The position numbers and the translations under genes were made by a program. From Actinomycetota bacterium (GTDB lineage: Bacteria > Actinomycetota > Actinomycetes > S36-B12), in contig WLLZ01000041.1 of assembly GCA_009700485.1 (NCBI GenBank), forward strand, positions 1 to 14,576: a DNA stretch of 14,576 bases, given 5' to 3'. Of this stretch, positions 7,293 to 14,576 are shown one piece after another. A model generated the notes under the pieces. It was not told the origin of the DNA. It saw nothing but the letters and a program-made list of their open reading frames with translations, and searched no databases. Numbering within the stretch: position 1 is the first letter of the stretch; the number at the start of each line of letters is the position of its first letter.

Positions 7293-9223
7293 GCCTTCCA
7301 GCACCTAATCTCGACGATCGGTCATTTCAGGACTTAGTAGATGAGGCGAAGCGTCTTGTTCAACTGAGGTGCCCCGAATGGACAGACAACAATGTGGCCG
7401 ACCCGGGCGTGACACTGATCGAGACATTCGCCTTCATGGTCGATCAGCTCATCTATCGACTCAACAGGGTGCCAGACCTCAACTACATAAAGTTCTTAGA
7501 CCTGCTGGGCGAACAGCTTCGGCCACCATCAGCGGCAATCGCTCCGGTTAAATTTTCGCTCGCCGTGCCCAAGGCGACAAACGTGTTGATCCCTGCGGGA
7601 ACACTGGTTTCAACCGCTCGCCGCGGACAGGAGCCGCCAATTAGTTTTTCGACACAGACCGACCTTGATCTCGTTAGTGTTTCACTTGAACATATCCTCA
7701 CCCAAGCTGTTGGGCAAGAAGCGGTACCTCAGGGTCAAAGCATTGCGGAGCATTCAGAGTTTTCCTGCTTCTCTGACGTGCCACAAGTTGGAGATGCACT
7801 TTATGTGGGCCTGACCCAAGCGGCTCCGAATTGTATTATTCGAATATCGGTTGATTGCCGCATCGAAGGCATCGGAGTGGACCCGCTTCGCCCACCGCTA
7901 ATCGCCGAAGGCTGGGATGGTCAGCAGTGGACCAGAATCCATCTTCTCAAGGACACCACGGGCGGATTGAACCAGCGAGGCACCATTGATATCTACGTAG
8001 AGCAGCATGCCCTCTCGTCATTTTCTGGCTTGTCAGCAGGGTGGATCCGGGTGCGAGTCGTTGAGGCAATAGACGATCAACCTCGATACACATCCTCCCC
8101 TCAAATAAAAAGCATCGACATTGCAACCATCGGCGGGATAACCAACGTTTCCCAGTGCACACCAATTACCAACGAGATTGTTGGAACCGTGACTGGAACG
8201 CCCGGCGAAATACTGCAGCTAAATCGGTTCCCGCTGGTTTCCGGGCAGGACACACTCACCATCGAGGTCAGCAGCCCCGAGGGTTGGGCCACCTGGACAC
8301 GCGTCGAGAGCTTTGCTGAGTCAGTCTCAACGGATTTGTGCTTCACGGTCGATGACATTAAGGGCCAATTGCGTTTCGGCCCGATGATTCGAAATTCTGA
8401 TGGGAGCCCGCGCTACTACGGAGCCACCCCCATGAGCGGCAGCACTGTTCGCGTGCCGAAGTACCTTGTTGGCGGCGGCATCCAAGGCAACGTCGAACGC
8501 GGTGCAATTTCCGTTATGCGAACCAATATCGCGTCAGTTGCAAAGGTTGAGAGCATCGAAGCTGCTGTTGGCGGCGTCGACCCCGAGTCGATAGAAAGTC
8601 TTAAAGATCGGGCCGCCCTCACCGTTAGGTCTAGAAATAGAGCTGTAACTTCTTTAGATTTTGAACAGTTAGTTCGCGCAGCCAGCCCCGGAATTGTGCG
8701 AACAAAATGCGTAGACGCGACTGATTTGGGCAAGCCTGGCACCATCTTGGTCCTTGTGGTTCCGCAGGTGCCTGACGGGGCATTTGCTTTCGAGGCTTTG
8801 CAGCCGCCGATCGAGGTACTAAACGACCTTAAGGCCTATCTAGATTTGCGGCGCCTGATCGGCACGACCGTGAGAATTGAGCCACCCAAATACATTGGTG
8901 TCTCAATAATGGTCCGGCTGGCCGCCAAGGACAACAGCAATGCTGCCCGCGTCACCGCCGACGCGAACGCTGCGATCACCAACTTCCTGCACCCGGTAAA
9001 TGGTGGCTACAACGGGGCGGGGTGGCCATTCGGCAGGACACTTGTAGTCGGTGACATCTACGGCATCCTTCAAAATGTGCCAGGGGTTGCCTATACGGAC
9101 TTAATTAGGTTGGTCGCAGTTGATCCGGTAACCGGTGATAGAGGTGAGCCTGGAGATCGCATTCAGCCCGAATCCCTACAACTGCTTTTCAACATGGATA
9201 ACCAGATTGAGGTTATCGAGTGA
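7289..9223 (+). CDS. Baseplate J-like protein (putative baseplate assembly protein, Afp11-like)
   Basis: 644 residues, matching the length of the 'putative baseplate assembly protein' family. The N terminus has CPEWTDNNVADPGVTLIETF, the hallmark 'PeWtdhn.sDPGitLlElfA' start, followed by YRLNRVPDLNYIKFLDLLG. The middle (after LRFGPMIRNSDG) gives VPKYLVGGGIQGNVERGAI, then AAVGGVDPESIESLKDRA and the AVTSLDFEQLVRAA segment, the J-domain core. The C terminus (IGTTVRIEPPKYIGVSIMV, and later a VGDIYGILQNVPGV-like stretch) is the usual J tail. It is a wedge protein linking gp25 to the outer baseplate. ATG 7289 overlaps the gp25 stop by 4 bases. Confidence 0.93.
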   Translation: MSLPAPNLDDRSFQDLVDEAKRLVQLRCPEWTDNNVADPGVTLIETFAFMVDQLIYRLNRVPDLNYIKFLDLLGEQLRPPSAAIAPVKFSLAVPKATNVLIPAGTLVSTARRGQEPPISFSTQTDLDLVSVSLEHILTQAVGQEAVPQGQSIAEHSEFSCFSDVPQVGDALYVGLTQAAPNCIIRISVDCRIEGIGVDPLRPPLIAEGWDGQQWTRIHLLKDTTGGLNQRGTIDIYVEQHALSSFSGLSAGWIRVRVVEAIDDQPRYTSSPQIKSIDIATIGGITNVSQCTPITNEIVGTVTGTPGEILQLNRFPLVSGQDTLTIEVSSPEGWATWTRVESFAESVSTDLCFTVDDIKGQLRFGPMIRNSDGSPRYYGATPMSGSTVRVPKYLVGGGIQGNVERGAISVMRTNIASVAKVESIEAAVGGVDPESIESLKDRAALTVRSRNRAVTSLDFEQLVRAASPGIVRTKCVDATDLGKPGTILVLVVPQVPDGAFAFEALQPPIEVLNDLKAYLDLRRLIGTTVRIEPPKYIGVSIMVRLAAKDNSNAARVTADANAAITNFLHPVNGGYNGAGWPFGRTLVVGDIYGILQNVPGVAYTDLIRLVAVDPVTGDRGEPGDRIQPESLQLLFNMDNQIEVIE

Positions 9224-9822
9224 GCGAGTCCAGTGGCGGCACCATGCAAGTCATGGGCACAGAAATTGTTCCAACTGGTCAACGCGGCCATATCGAAAAC
9301 TTGGAAACCCCTTTCCCGCTGATTGAATCTGTACCTCCGATGCTTGCGCAAGATACATTCGTTCAACGCATGATGCCTGCATTTGACGAAGTACTCGCAC
9401 CCATTATCAGCACTCTTGATTGCCTAGATTCATACTTTGACCCGACAATTACCCCAGACGATTTCCTGCGGTACTTGTCCACCTGGGTAAATTCGCATAC
9501 CGAAAATGAATTGTCGATACCGGGGCTTAGGCATTCGGTCGCCACCGCCGTGGCAATGTCAGCATGGCGCGGAACACCTTCTTCACTGCAAGGACGTTTT
9601 TTCCCATACGACCTGGACAACATCGTTTTGGAGGAAGGCGGTGGGGTGACAGTGAGCACCACAGCGACCGACCCAGCGACTTGGCCCGATGCGGCACCCA
9701 TGGTCGCTACTGTCACCATCACGCCAAGTAAAGACAGCCCGAACTCGATCGACAACATCATCCAACTCATCAAGGACTATTCGCCTGCTCATTTGCAGCT
9801 GAGTGTTGTGGTTGCATCATGA
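9220..9822 (+). CDS. Phage tail protein I-like baseplate protein (CIS wedge)
   Basis: 200 residues. The segment FVQRMMPAFDEVLAPIISTLD followed by YFDPTITPDDFLRYLSTWV is typical of the P2 gpI-like 'phage tail protein' domain found after baseplate J in CIS clusters. The following ALAWRGT-like signal is seen here as AMSAWRGTPSSLQ. The C-terminal half is a beta-rich segment ending IIQLIKDYSPAHLQLSVVV, also usual for the family. It probably completes the wedge with the J protein. It starts at GTG 9220 (GTGA overlap with the J stop); ATG 9244 is possible but would break the 4-base coupling seen in all neighbours. Confidence 0.82.
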   Translation: MSESSGGTMQVMGTEIVPTGQRGHIENLETPFPLIESVPPMLAQDTFVQRMMPAFDEVLAPIISTLDCLDSYFDPTITPDDFLRYLSTWVNSHTENELSIPGLRHSVATAVAMSAWRGTPSSLQGRFFPYDLDNIVLEEGGGVTVSTTATDPATWPDAAPMVATVTITPSKDSPNSIDNIIQLIKDYSPAHLQLSVVVAS

Positions 9823-11735
9823 GTGATTCGCCCCTTCCGAATGAGGGTGGCGAAAATGCCCCCGCCGATGCTGAGGTAACCACGCCCGCCGCGCCGCCTG
9901 AGCCAGCCGCTGCCGCCGACCCGGCGCCAGCAGTTGACCCGGAAACAGATGCTGACCCGGCGCCAGACACTGACCCGGCGCCAGACACTGACCCGGCGCC
10001 AGAGTCTGCCCCCGCACCCGAGGCGCCTCCTAGTAACCCGAATATCACCTGCAAGCGATGCGGCACAGTAACTAACTGGAACCCTTACTGCCCAACATGT
10101 GGTGCCTACCTAGAGTTCATGGGCGAGCCATCCTGGAGCCCCACAGAAGTAACCTCTACGGTGCCGGAGCCAAAGCCACCCGCACCGGAGCCAATCGAGC
10201 CGGCCGTGGTGGTCGAACCAGCCGAAACGCAAGCACCTGAGGCGAATATCGAAGCAGAGTCCCTGCCAGCGGACGACCCCCATCATCACTTCCACGGCTT
10301 GCACTTTGGTCATCATGAGGATGACGGCGTTGACGATGGGCCGGTTGATACCAAGCCCATACCTTGGTGGGCCTTTTGGCGGCACCCTAAAGCGCCGAAA
10401 AAAGCCGACCCAAATGAGACGAATCCAAGCACCGAACTATCAGGAGCCACCACCGACGACGATGGCCTCTCACCTACGGCCGCACTTGTCGCAACTGAAG
10501 AGGCGACTGTCAATGTTATCCCTGCGCATCCAACAGTTGACGTAGTTGCAGAGCTCCCACAAGAGGAACAGGAGACACAACAACGCACTCGACGCTCAAT
10601 TCTTACTGAAGGAGAAACCCGTGGCCCCGCGGTAGATTGCCCTCATTGCGGCCATCAAAATCCGATTGACCATGCTTACTGCGAATGGTGCGGAAGCTAC
10701 CTGTCCACCTATCGCCTTGCACCGGTGCCGCCAGTAATAAAAGAGACCACCGGGGCCGGTAAGTCAGGTGATTCAACCTCATCACCAATTCGGCAGGCTT
10801 GGCGAAAAAGCTACTTGCTTTATGTAATTCTTGCACTCATAGTGTTCCTCATTTGGTTTTTCTTCTGGGGGCCAATGGCAACTACAACAAGAGCTTTTTT
10901 TGAGGAAGTCGGTCAAACTATTTCCGAGTTCATCTTTCCGAAACTTGGAGAAGAAACGTCGGTTTCAAGTATTGTCGCGAGTTCATCACTGCCGGGAACC
11001 ACTCCAACCAGCCTTAACCAAGCCAGCTCCGTCGATTACTGGGCTAGTGCGGAGATGAACGGCCTCGGAGTTGGTACCACAATTACATTTACCTTCACGC
11101 AGTGCTACCCAATAGATAGAATTATCATCGCACCCGGCACCCAAGATAGTGACCTCGACGTTCAAGCCCTTGCCCAACCGAAAAATATCAGCATGACATT
11201 TTCACCTAGCGGAACCATCGACACCGTGTTACTTGAAGCACCGACCAGCAATGAGCTCTACACCCAAATAATGAGTTTTCCAACCACGTACGCAACCAGC
11301 GTGACCGTCGCAATTGACTCGGTGTATCCGTCACGCTACGTGATTACCCCTGACCCAAACTTTGGCGCGGTCGCCATCAGCTCACTGAACTTCCTGCAGA
11401 GTCCAAGTATTAACACAGTCTCGGTACTCAATCCGTTTCGGCCTGGGGGCGAAAGCAGCGGCGCGTCAGCGGCACCAAGTTCAGCCGCCTCGGCAGCGCC
11501 AAGTTCGGCGGCCTCGGGAGCATCGGCACCTGCTGGCACTAGCTCCCCGTCAGGGTCTGCAACAGCTACTCCGAGCGCCTCGGCGATCCCCTGTGCGGCA
11601 CCGGGCACCACCCCTAGCCCGTCGCCAACCCCGTCAGCCAGTTCTTCTGCATCACCAACAACGACCGGTTCACCTATCCCAACACCGGCACCTTCAACCG
11701 CAAGCCCGACACCTACTAAAACTCCAAAATCTTGA
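9819..11735 (+). CDS. Zinc-ribbon, single-span membrane protein with discoidin-like outer domain (CIS-associated)
   Basis: 638 residues. Residues 1-75 are acidic and Pro/Ala-rich with three DPAPDT units. A first zinc ribbon uses C78, C81, C91 and C94; a second uses C274, C277, C288 and C291. Between them lie a His-rich acidic patch (~152-172) and Pro/Glu-rich linker. One strong membrane helix spans ~332-352 (YLLYVILALIVFLIWFFFWG) with Arg/Lys just before it, so the N-terminal part should be cytoplasmic. Residues ~400-530 form a beta-rich domain like discoidin/NADase-type glycan-binding domains (GVGTTITFTFTQCYPIDRI). The last ~95 residues are Ser/Ala/Pro/Thr-rich. No signal peptide or catalytic motif is visible. 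ATG 9819 overlaps the previous stop by 4 bases, so it is part of the baseplate operon. Similar layout is reported for a CIS-interacting membrane protein of Streptomyces; a docking role here is inferred. Confidence 0.75.
   Translation: MSDSPLPNEGGENAPADAEVTTPAAPPEPAAAADPAPAVDPETDADPAPDTDPAPDTDPAPESAPAPEAPPSNPNITCKRCGTVTNWNPYCPTCGAYLEFMGEPSWSPTEVTSTVPEPKPPAPEPIEPAVVVEPAETQAPEANIEAESLPADDPHHHFHGLHFGHHEDDGVDDGPVDTKPIPWWAFWRHPKAPKKADPNETNPSTELSGATTDDDGLSPTAALVATEEATVNVIPAHPTVDVVAELPQEEQETQQRTRRSILTEGETRGPAVDCPHCGHQNPIDHAYCEWCGSYLSTYRLAPVPPVIKETTGAGKSGDSTSSPIRQAWRKSYLLYVILALIVFLIWFFFWGPMATTTRAFFEEVGQTISEFIFPKLGEETSVSSIVASSSLPGTTPTSLNQASSVDYWASAEMNGLGVGTTITFTFTQCYPIDRIIIAPGTQDSDLDVQALAQPKNISMTFSPSGTIDTVLLEAPTSNELYTQIMSFPTTYATSVTVAIDSVYPSRYVITPDPNFGAVAISSLNFLQSPSINTVSVLNPFRPGGESSGASAAPSSAASAAPSSAASGASAPAGTSSPSGSATATPSASAIPCAAPGTTPSPSPTPSASSSASPTTTGSPIPTPAPSTASPTPTKTPKS
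9954..10007 (+). repeat. 18-bp tandem repeat, three units (DPAPDT)
   Basis: GACCCGGCGCCAGACACT occurs twice exactly (9954-9971, 9972-9989) and once with changes at the end (9990-10007). It is in frame and lengthens the acidic Asp-Pro-Ala linker before the first zinc ribbon. Confidence 0.9.
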
Positions 11736-11756
11736 CGCTAGAGCAACTTGGCGAAA

Positions 11757-14069
11757 TTAGCTAGTAGGGGCGGGCACAGCGGTATCACCGGTTACTGCAG
11801 TCGGACTCGCTGATGCACTTGCGGATGCACTGCTCGATGGTGTCGCAGAAGGCGATGCCACGACTTCCTCATCTGTTGTTGCGCACACTTCCTTGCTAAA
11901 CAAGGACGGACCAGTAGCCGTAACGCTATTCATCCTGAAGCAATATTCGGTATCTGGGGATAAACCGCTGAGTTGCAGCGCAGTGTCATTGACTTGCGGT
12001 GCCGGCGAGATCGATGACCATCCGGTAAGAATTTGGTGCTGAATATCCCACCCGGTAATTGGAATCGTTAAATCGCAGTAATCATCTGCCGCGCCTTTTG
12101 GTAACTTCGTGGGTGCCTGCCACACAATGCCTATTGCACTTGAACTCATCGCGGACACCTTGAATTTCACCGGGGCGCACGCCGGAATAGCTGTCGGCGA
12201 CGGTGATGCTGAAGCGGCGCTGGCTGCCGCCGCGGCGACGGCGGCGTTGTCAGCGGCAGCGGCCTGCTCGACCGTTGGCACCTGCACACATGCCGCACCG
12301 CTGTAAAGGGAACTGTCATTTCCGTTGAGTGCCACAATGCGGTAGCAGGCCAAAATGCCAGCTTTAGCTCCTGAAACCTCATACCGAGTCGAGCCTGCTG
12401 GCAACGAGTTCACCGATGAGCAGTTTTGGCAAGCCGAAGTTGGATTAGACAAATCCAATGATGCGGTGGATGCCGAGCTCAAGGAGGAAACAGTCGACGA
12501 GGGTGTCGCCGAACCTGACGCCCCGCTAGAGGAGCCCGACGCACTCGATGCACTCGATGCACTCGATGCACTCGGTGACGCGGACGATACCGAACCACCT
12601 TGTGGTACCACCATAGGTAGTCGCGCTGCAATTTCTTGGAACTTTTGGCCTTGCTTCTTGGCGTTATTCTTAGAGTTCTTCCCGTTCTTGTATTGTGGCT
12701 CAAACACAAAAACCGATGAGTCCAATGCGTACGTACTTGACAAGATCACGGCATTCGTGCGGTTGGTAGCAGCGGCAGGTTGCACATAGTTCACCGGTGC
12801 GGTTGTCGCGGGGGCCGGTGCGGTGGTCGCGGGGGCCGGTGCGGTTGTCGCGGGGGCCGGTGCGGTTGTCGCGGGGGCCGGTGCGGTTGTCGCGGGGGCC
12901 GGTGCGGTTGTCGCAGCCGCAGAAGGGGAGGCAGAACTCCCGGCCTCACCCACCGCATAGATGTGGTAACCCGTGGCTCCAGTTACTGGGTCCCAGGTGA
13001 GAACAACATTGGAGTTACCGCTCATGACTGCGGAGAAGTTAGTTGGGTACGAAGGTGCCCCCGCGCTTGACTCAGGCGCCGTGCTGAAAAACCGAGAAAG
13101 GATGAATGCAGCGACCAAAGCGAGGAGGAGGAAGATGATTAGTATTCGTCCGAACCAGCCAAGTCTGAAACGAATGACTGGTTTTTGCGTCACTGCCACG
13201 CGCTGCACAAATGGCTTTGACCCGATCACCGGCGTATTGGTGGCCAAATCAAGCACTTGGTTGACGTGGGCGAATACTGCCCCGTGCACTTGCTTACCAA
13301 TAATGTGAACCGGACAGGTGACTTCCACTTTTAGCCAGGCTGGTTGTCCGGGATCTAGTACATACGTGGGGGCATCTAATGAGCCCTGAAAGACGCCATC
13401 CGGGTCTGTTACGTCAACAGAAAACTTCGTCGATGAGTTTCCTTCATTGACAATTTGAAGGTAAGTCGATGTCTTGGTTTTAAGTTCCAAGGTGCTGCGC
13501 GCAATTACTGCCTTGAATTGATGGTACGGCGCAACAGTTACGCTGAATTCCGCGACGGCCCTTTCAGCCCACAAGACCTGAGAAGTCGCTTTGATGGCCA
13601 CCTCATACCTGCCGGCGAGCATATTTGGGGTCCGCGGTGGCTTAATGGTAACAACAGCTGTGCCCTCATCACCTGGGAAAAGCGATATCTCAGATGGTGC
13701 CACTGACACCCAGGTGCGAGCCGGACCCAAGACACTTAAATCGTAAGTTTCAACAATCGTTCCGACATTTCGAACGCTTACCTTTATTCGGACAGCTTGC
13801 CCGGGGACTACGTCAGTTAACGCGTCAGACATCCAGATAAGCGGGCGGGTAGCGAGCGATGCACTGGAAGGGTCAATTGGAGGATCAACGCGATCAGGAT
13901 CGATCTGCGGATCCATCGTCGTATCGAACTGAATATCTTCTACGTCGTCGCCGATTTGATCATTTTCGGCGCTCGAGCCCTTATGGCGCATATTTGTTGC
14001 AGCGGTCTTGCCCTGAGTTACGTATTTGTTTTGCCCAAGGGCATCAAATTCGTTGATCAGGTTCGTCAT
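11757..14069 (-). CDS. Single-span membrane protein, Ig-like domains inside and FN3-like domains outside (CIS-associated)
   Basis: 770 residues from ATG 14069, chosen because GGAGG lies 6 bases upstream; an in-frame ATG at 14096 lacks such a site. After a charged, disordered N terminus there are two Ig-like beta domains (~73-170 and ~170-297) of the NEW3/CARDB type (VPGQAVRIKVSVRNVGTIVE; then FPGDEGTAVV). One membrane helix lies at ~307-328 (ILIIFLLLALVAAFIL), flanked on the N side by RFRLGWFGR. There is no signal peptide, so the Ig part should be cytoplasmic. Outside are FN3-like domains: the first (~336-373 and ~558-596) is split by a ~185-residue low-complexity insert, the second (~626-733) is intact; several paired cysteines suggest disulfides. 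The tail is Ser/Ala-rich. It follows the AAA+ ATPase with a 26-base overlap. I infer an anchoring or docking role; no catalytic motif is visible. Confidence 0.72.
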   Translation of the reverse strand: MTNLINEFDALGQNKYVTQGKTAATNMRHKGSSAENDQIGDDVEDIQFDTTMDPQIDPDRVDPPIDPSSASLATRPLIWMSDALTDVVPGQAVRIKVSVRNVGTIVETYDLSVLGPARTWVSVAPSEISLFPGDEGTAVVTIKPPRTPNMLAGRYEVAIKATSQVLWAERAVAEFSVTVAPYHQFKAVIARSTLELKTKTSTYLQIVNEGNSSTKFSVDVTDPDGVFQGSLDAPTYVLDPGQPAWLKVEVTCPVHIIGKQVHGAVFAHVNQVLDLATNTPVIGSKPFVQRVAVTQKPVIRFRLGWFGRILIIFLLLALVAAFILSRFFSTAPESSAGAPSYPTNFSAVMSGNSNVVLTWDPVTGATGYHIYAVGEAGSSASPSAAATTAPAPATTAPAPATTAPAPATTAPAPATTAPAPATTAPVNYVQPAAATNRTNAVILSSTYALDSSVFVFEPQYKNGKNSKNNAKKQGQKFQEIAARLPMVVPQGGSVSSASPSASSASSASSASGSSSGASGSATPSSTVSSLSSASTASLDLSNPTSACQNCSSVNSLPAGSTRYEVSGAKAGILACYRIVALNGNDSSLYSGAACVQVPTVEQAAAADNAAVAAAAASAASASPSPTAIPACAPVKFKVSAMSSSAIGIVWQAPTKLPKGAADDYCDLTIPITGWDIQHQILTGWSSISPAPQVNDTALQLSGLSPDTEYCFRMNSVTATGPSLFSKEVCATTDEEVVASPSATPSSSASASASASPTAVTGDTAVPAPTS
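12538..12573 (-). repeat. 9-bp tandem repeat, four units (Ser-Ala-Ser)
   Basis: GACGCACTC followed by three copies of GATGCACTC on the plus strand encode a Ser/Ala run in the low-complexity insert of the minus-strand membrane protein. Confidence 0.85.
12796..12918 (-). repeat. 21-bp tandem repeat, five full units plus a partial one (ATTAPAP)
   Basis: The plus-strand unit GGTGCGGTTGTCGCGGGGGC(C) is repeated from 12796 to 12900 with one substitution (GGTGG in the second unit), then partially to 12918. It is in frame and encodes ATTAPAP repeats in the external part of the membrane protein, a likely extended and possibly glycosylated stalk. The unit number could vary between strains. Confidence 0.9.
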
Positions 14070-14576
14070 GTGCAGCCTCCGTGAAACTCTCTTCAAACTC
14101 GGTCGTGGGGAAGGAAAGCCGACCTTGCTTGCTCCACTCCTGCTGCACGCCGCGGAGGAGATGTGCGGGGCCTAGAAGTTCCCCTTGAGCGGCAGCCAAG
14201 TAAGCGGCGGACACCGATGCCGCCCGAATAGACCCGCCGGTCAGGGGAAGCACTGATAACCGTTGGACGTGATTCTGCCCCACCCGCCCCATATTCCCCT
14301 TAAGACACGCCAGCCACAGGAGATATCTTTCTTCGGCCTGGGGCTCCGGGAAATCAATCGCAGCGTCCAGGCGCCGGATTAGGGCCTCATCGAGGTTAGC
14401 CCGCAGGTTCGTGGTCAAGACGGCGAGCCCGTCAAATGACTCCATCCGCTGCAGGAGATAGGCCACTTCTAGGTTGGCGTACCGGTCTCGGGCATCAGAA
14501 ACCCCTGAACGCTTACTAAATAGGGCGTCCGCCTCATCAAAAAGGAGTACCCCATCGACATCTTCGACCGAGGTAA
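14044..14576 (-). CDS. AAA+ ATPase of the CIS cluster (Afp15-like), C-terminal part
   Basis: The gene runs off the end of the window; 176 codons are visible. They start near the Walker B motif (VDGVLLFDEADALF), continue through YANLEVAYLLQRME, sensor 1 (LAVLTTNLRANLD), the arginine-finger region (ALIRRLDAAIDFPEP) and a sensor-2-like helix (LTGGSIRAASVSAAYLAA). The Walker A part lies beyond the window. Such FtsH/CDC48-like single-domain ATPases are a constant part of eCIS clusters (Afp15/Pvc15) and are thought to help particle assembly. The C terminus is acidic and overlaps the next gene by 26 bases. Its strand is opposite to the structural operon, so it has its own promoter outside the window. 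Confidence 0.88.
   Translation of the reverse strand, partial: TSVEDVDGVLLFDEADALFSKRSGVSDARDRYANLEVAYLLQRMESFDGLAVLTTNLRANLDEALIRRLDAAIDFPEPQAEERYLLWLACLKGNMGRVGQNHVQRLSVLPLTGGSIRAASVSAAYLAAAQGELLGPAHLLRGVQQEWSKQGRLSFPTTEFEESFTEAAHDEPDQRI
14076..14080 (-). promoter_or_regulatory. Ribosome binding site of the Ig/FN3 membrane protein
   Basis: GGAGG on the minus strand lies 6 bases before ATG 14069, and sits inside the end of the ATPase gene. It decides the start in favour of 14069 over the in-frame ATG at 14096 and suggests translational coupling to the ATPase. Confidence 0.7.

Noticed and set aside
7289..11735. Dedicated toxin effector gene
   Set aside because: I looked for enzymatic toxin motifs in the operon and in the C-terminal tails and saw none. 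The only catalytic-type motif is HELTH in the DUF4157 protein; effectors may lie outside the window.
12355..13070. Plus-strand open frames opposite the membrane protein
   Set aside because: They consist of Asp/Ala/Leu or Cys/Arg/Gly runs produced by the complement of the Ser/Ala and ATTAPAP repeats.
1..14576. Prophage or type VI secretion cluster
   Set aside because: There are no capsid, terminase, portal, integrase or lysis genes and no TssJLM/TssBC-type set. DUF4157, LysM, the spike-gp25-J order and the AAA+ ATPase together point to an eCIS-type system.

Overview
The window carries most of the baseplate half of an extracellular-type contractile injection system (eCIS/CIS), a phage-tail-like particle. 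The order of a gp19-type tube end, a small tail-assembly protein, a DUF6760-type protein, a DUF4157 'eCIS core' protein, a LysM baseplate protein, a VgrG/gp5-like spike, gp25, a baseplate J protein and a P2-I-like tail protein matches actinobacterial CIS clusters as I know them. A CIS-type AAA+ ATPase is also present. There are no capsid, portal, terminase, integrase or lysis genes, so a prophage is unlikely. The organism is probably an actinobacterium: the small DUF6760-like protein and the two C-tail-out membrane proteins are typical of that lineage. Base composition looks only moderately GC-rich by eye and TTA/TTG codons are common, so it is not a typical Streptomyces. The genus cannot be told from this sequence.

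Layout, plus strand (1-11735): the last 26 codons of a tail tube protein (1-81), then a 127-residue tail assembly protein (98-481). A DUF6760-like small protein in the -1 frame follows (to 663), then a very long Pro/Ser/Thr/Ala-rich DUF4157 protein (641-3550). Next comes an unusual fusion of a tube-like domain, a CIS_tube/gp53 domain and LysM (3554-5002). After that lie the spike (4999-6882), gp25 (6879-7292), baseplate J (7289-9223), tail protein I-like (9220-9822), and a zinc-ribbon/single-membrane-span/discoidin-like protein (9819-11735). From 4999 on, every gene overlaps the previous one by exactly 4 bases, so the unit is a tightly coupled operon.

Layout, minus strand (14576 down to 11757): a partial AAA+ ATPase, followed with a 26-base overlap by a single-span membrane protein with Ig-like domains on the predicted cytoplasmic side and fibronectin III-like domains on the predicted outside. 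The two transcription units converge, with only 21 bases between their stop codons and no clear terminator.

How it fits together: the tube, LysM fusion, spike, gp25, J and I-like proteins form the tube end and baseplate. The ATPase is thought to help assembly in related systems. The two membrane proteins share one layout (cytoplasmic binding domains, one membrane helix, adhesive-looking external domain, Ser/Ala/Thr/Pro-rich tails). I infer that they anchor or dock a cytoplasmic CIS at the membrane, as reported for CIS-associated membrane proteins in Streptomyces. The observation I would follow up first is a candidate programmed -1 frameshift signal (G-run, 5-nt spacer, perfect 7-bp hairpin) at the end of the tail assembly gene. 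It would fuse that protein to the DUF6760-like protein, much as phage tail chaperones are made.
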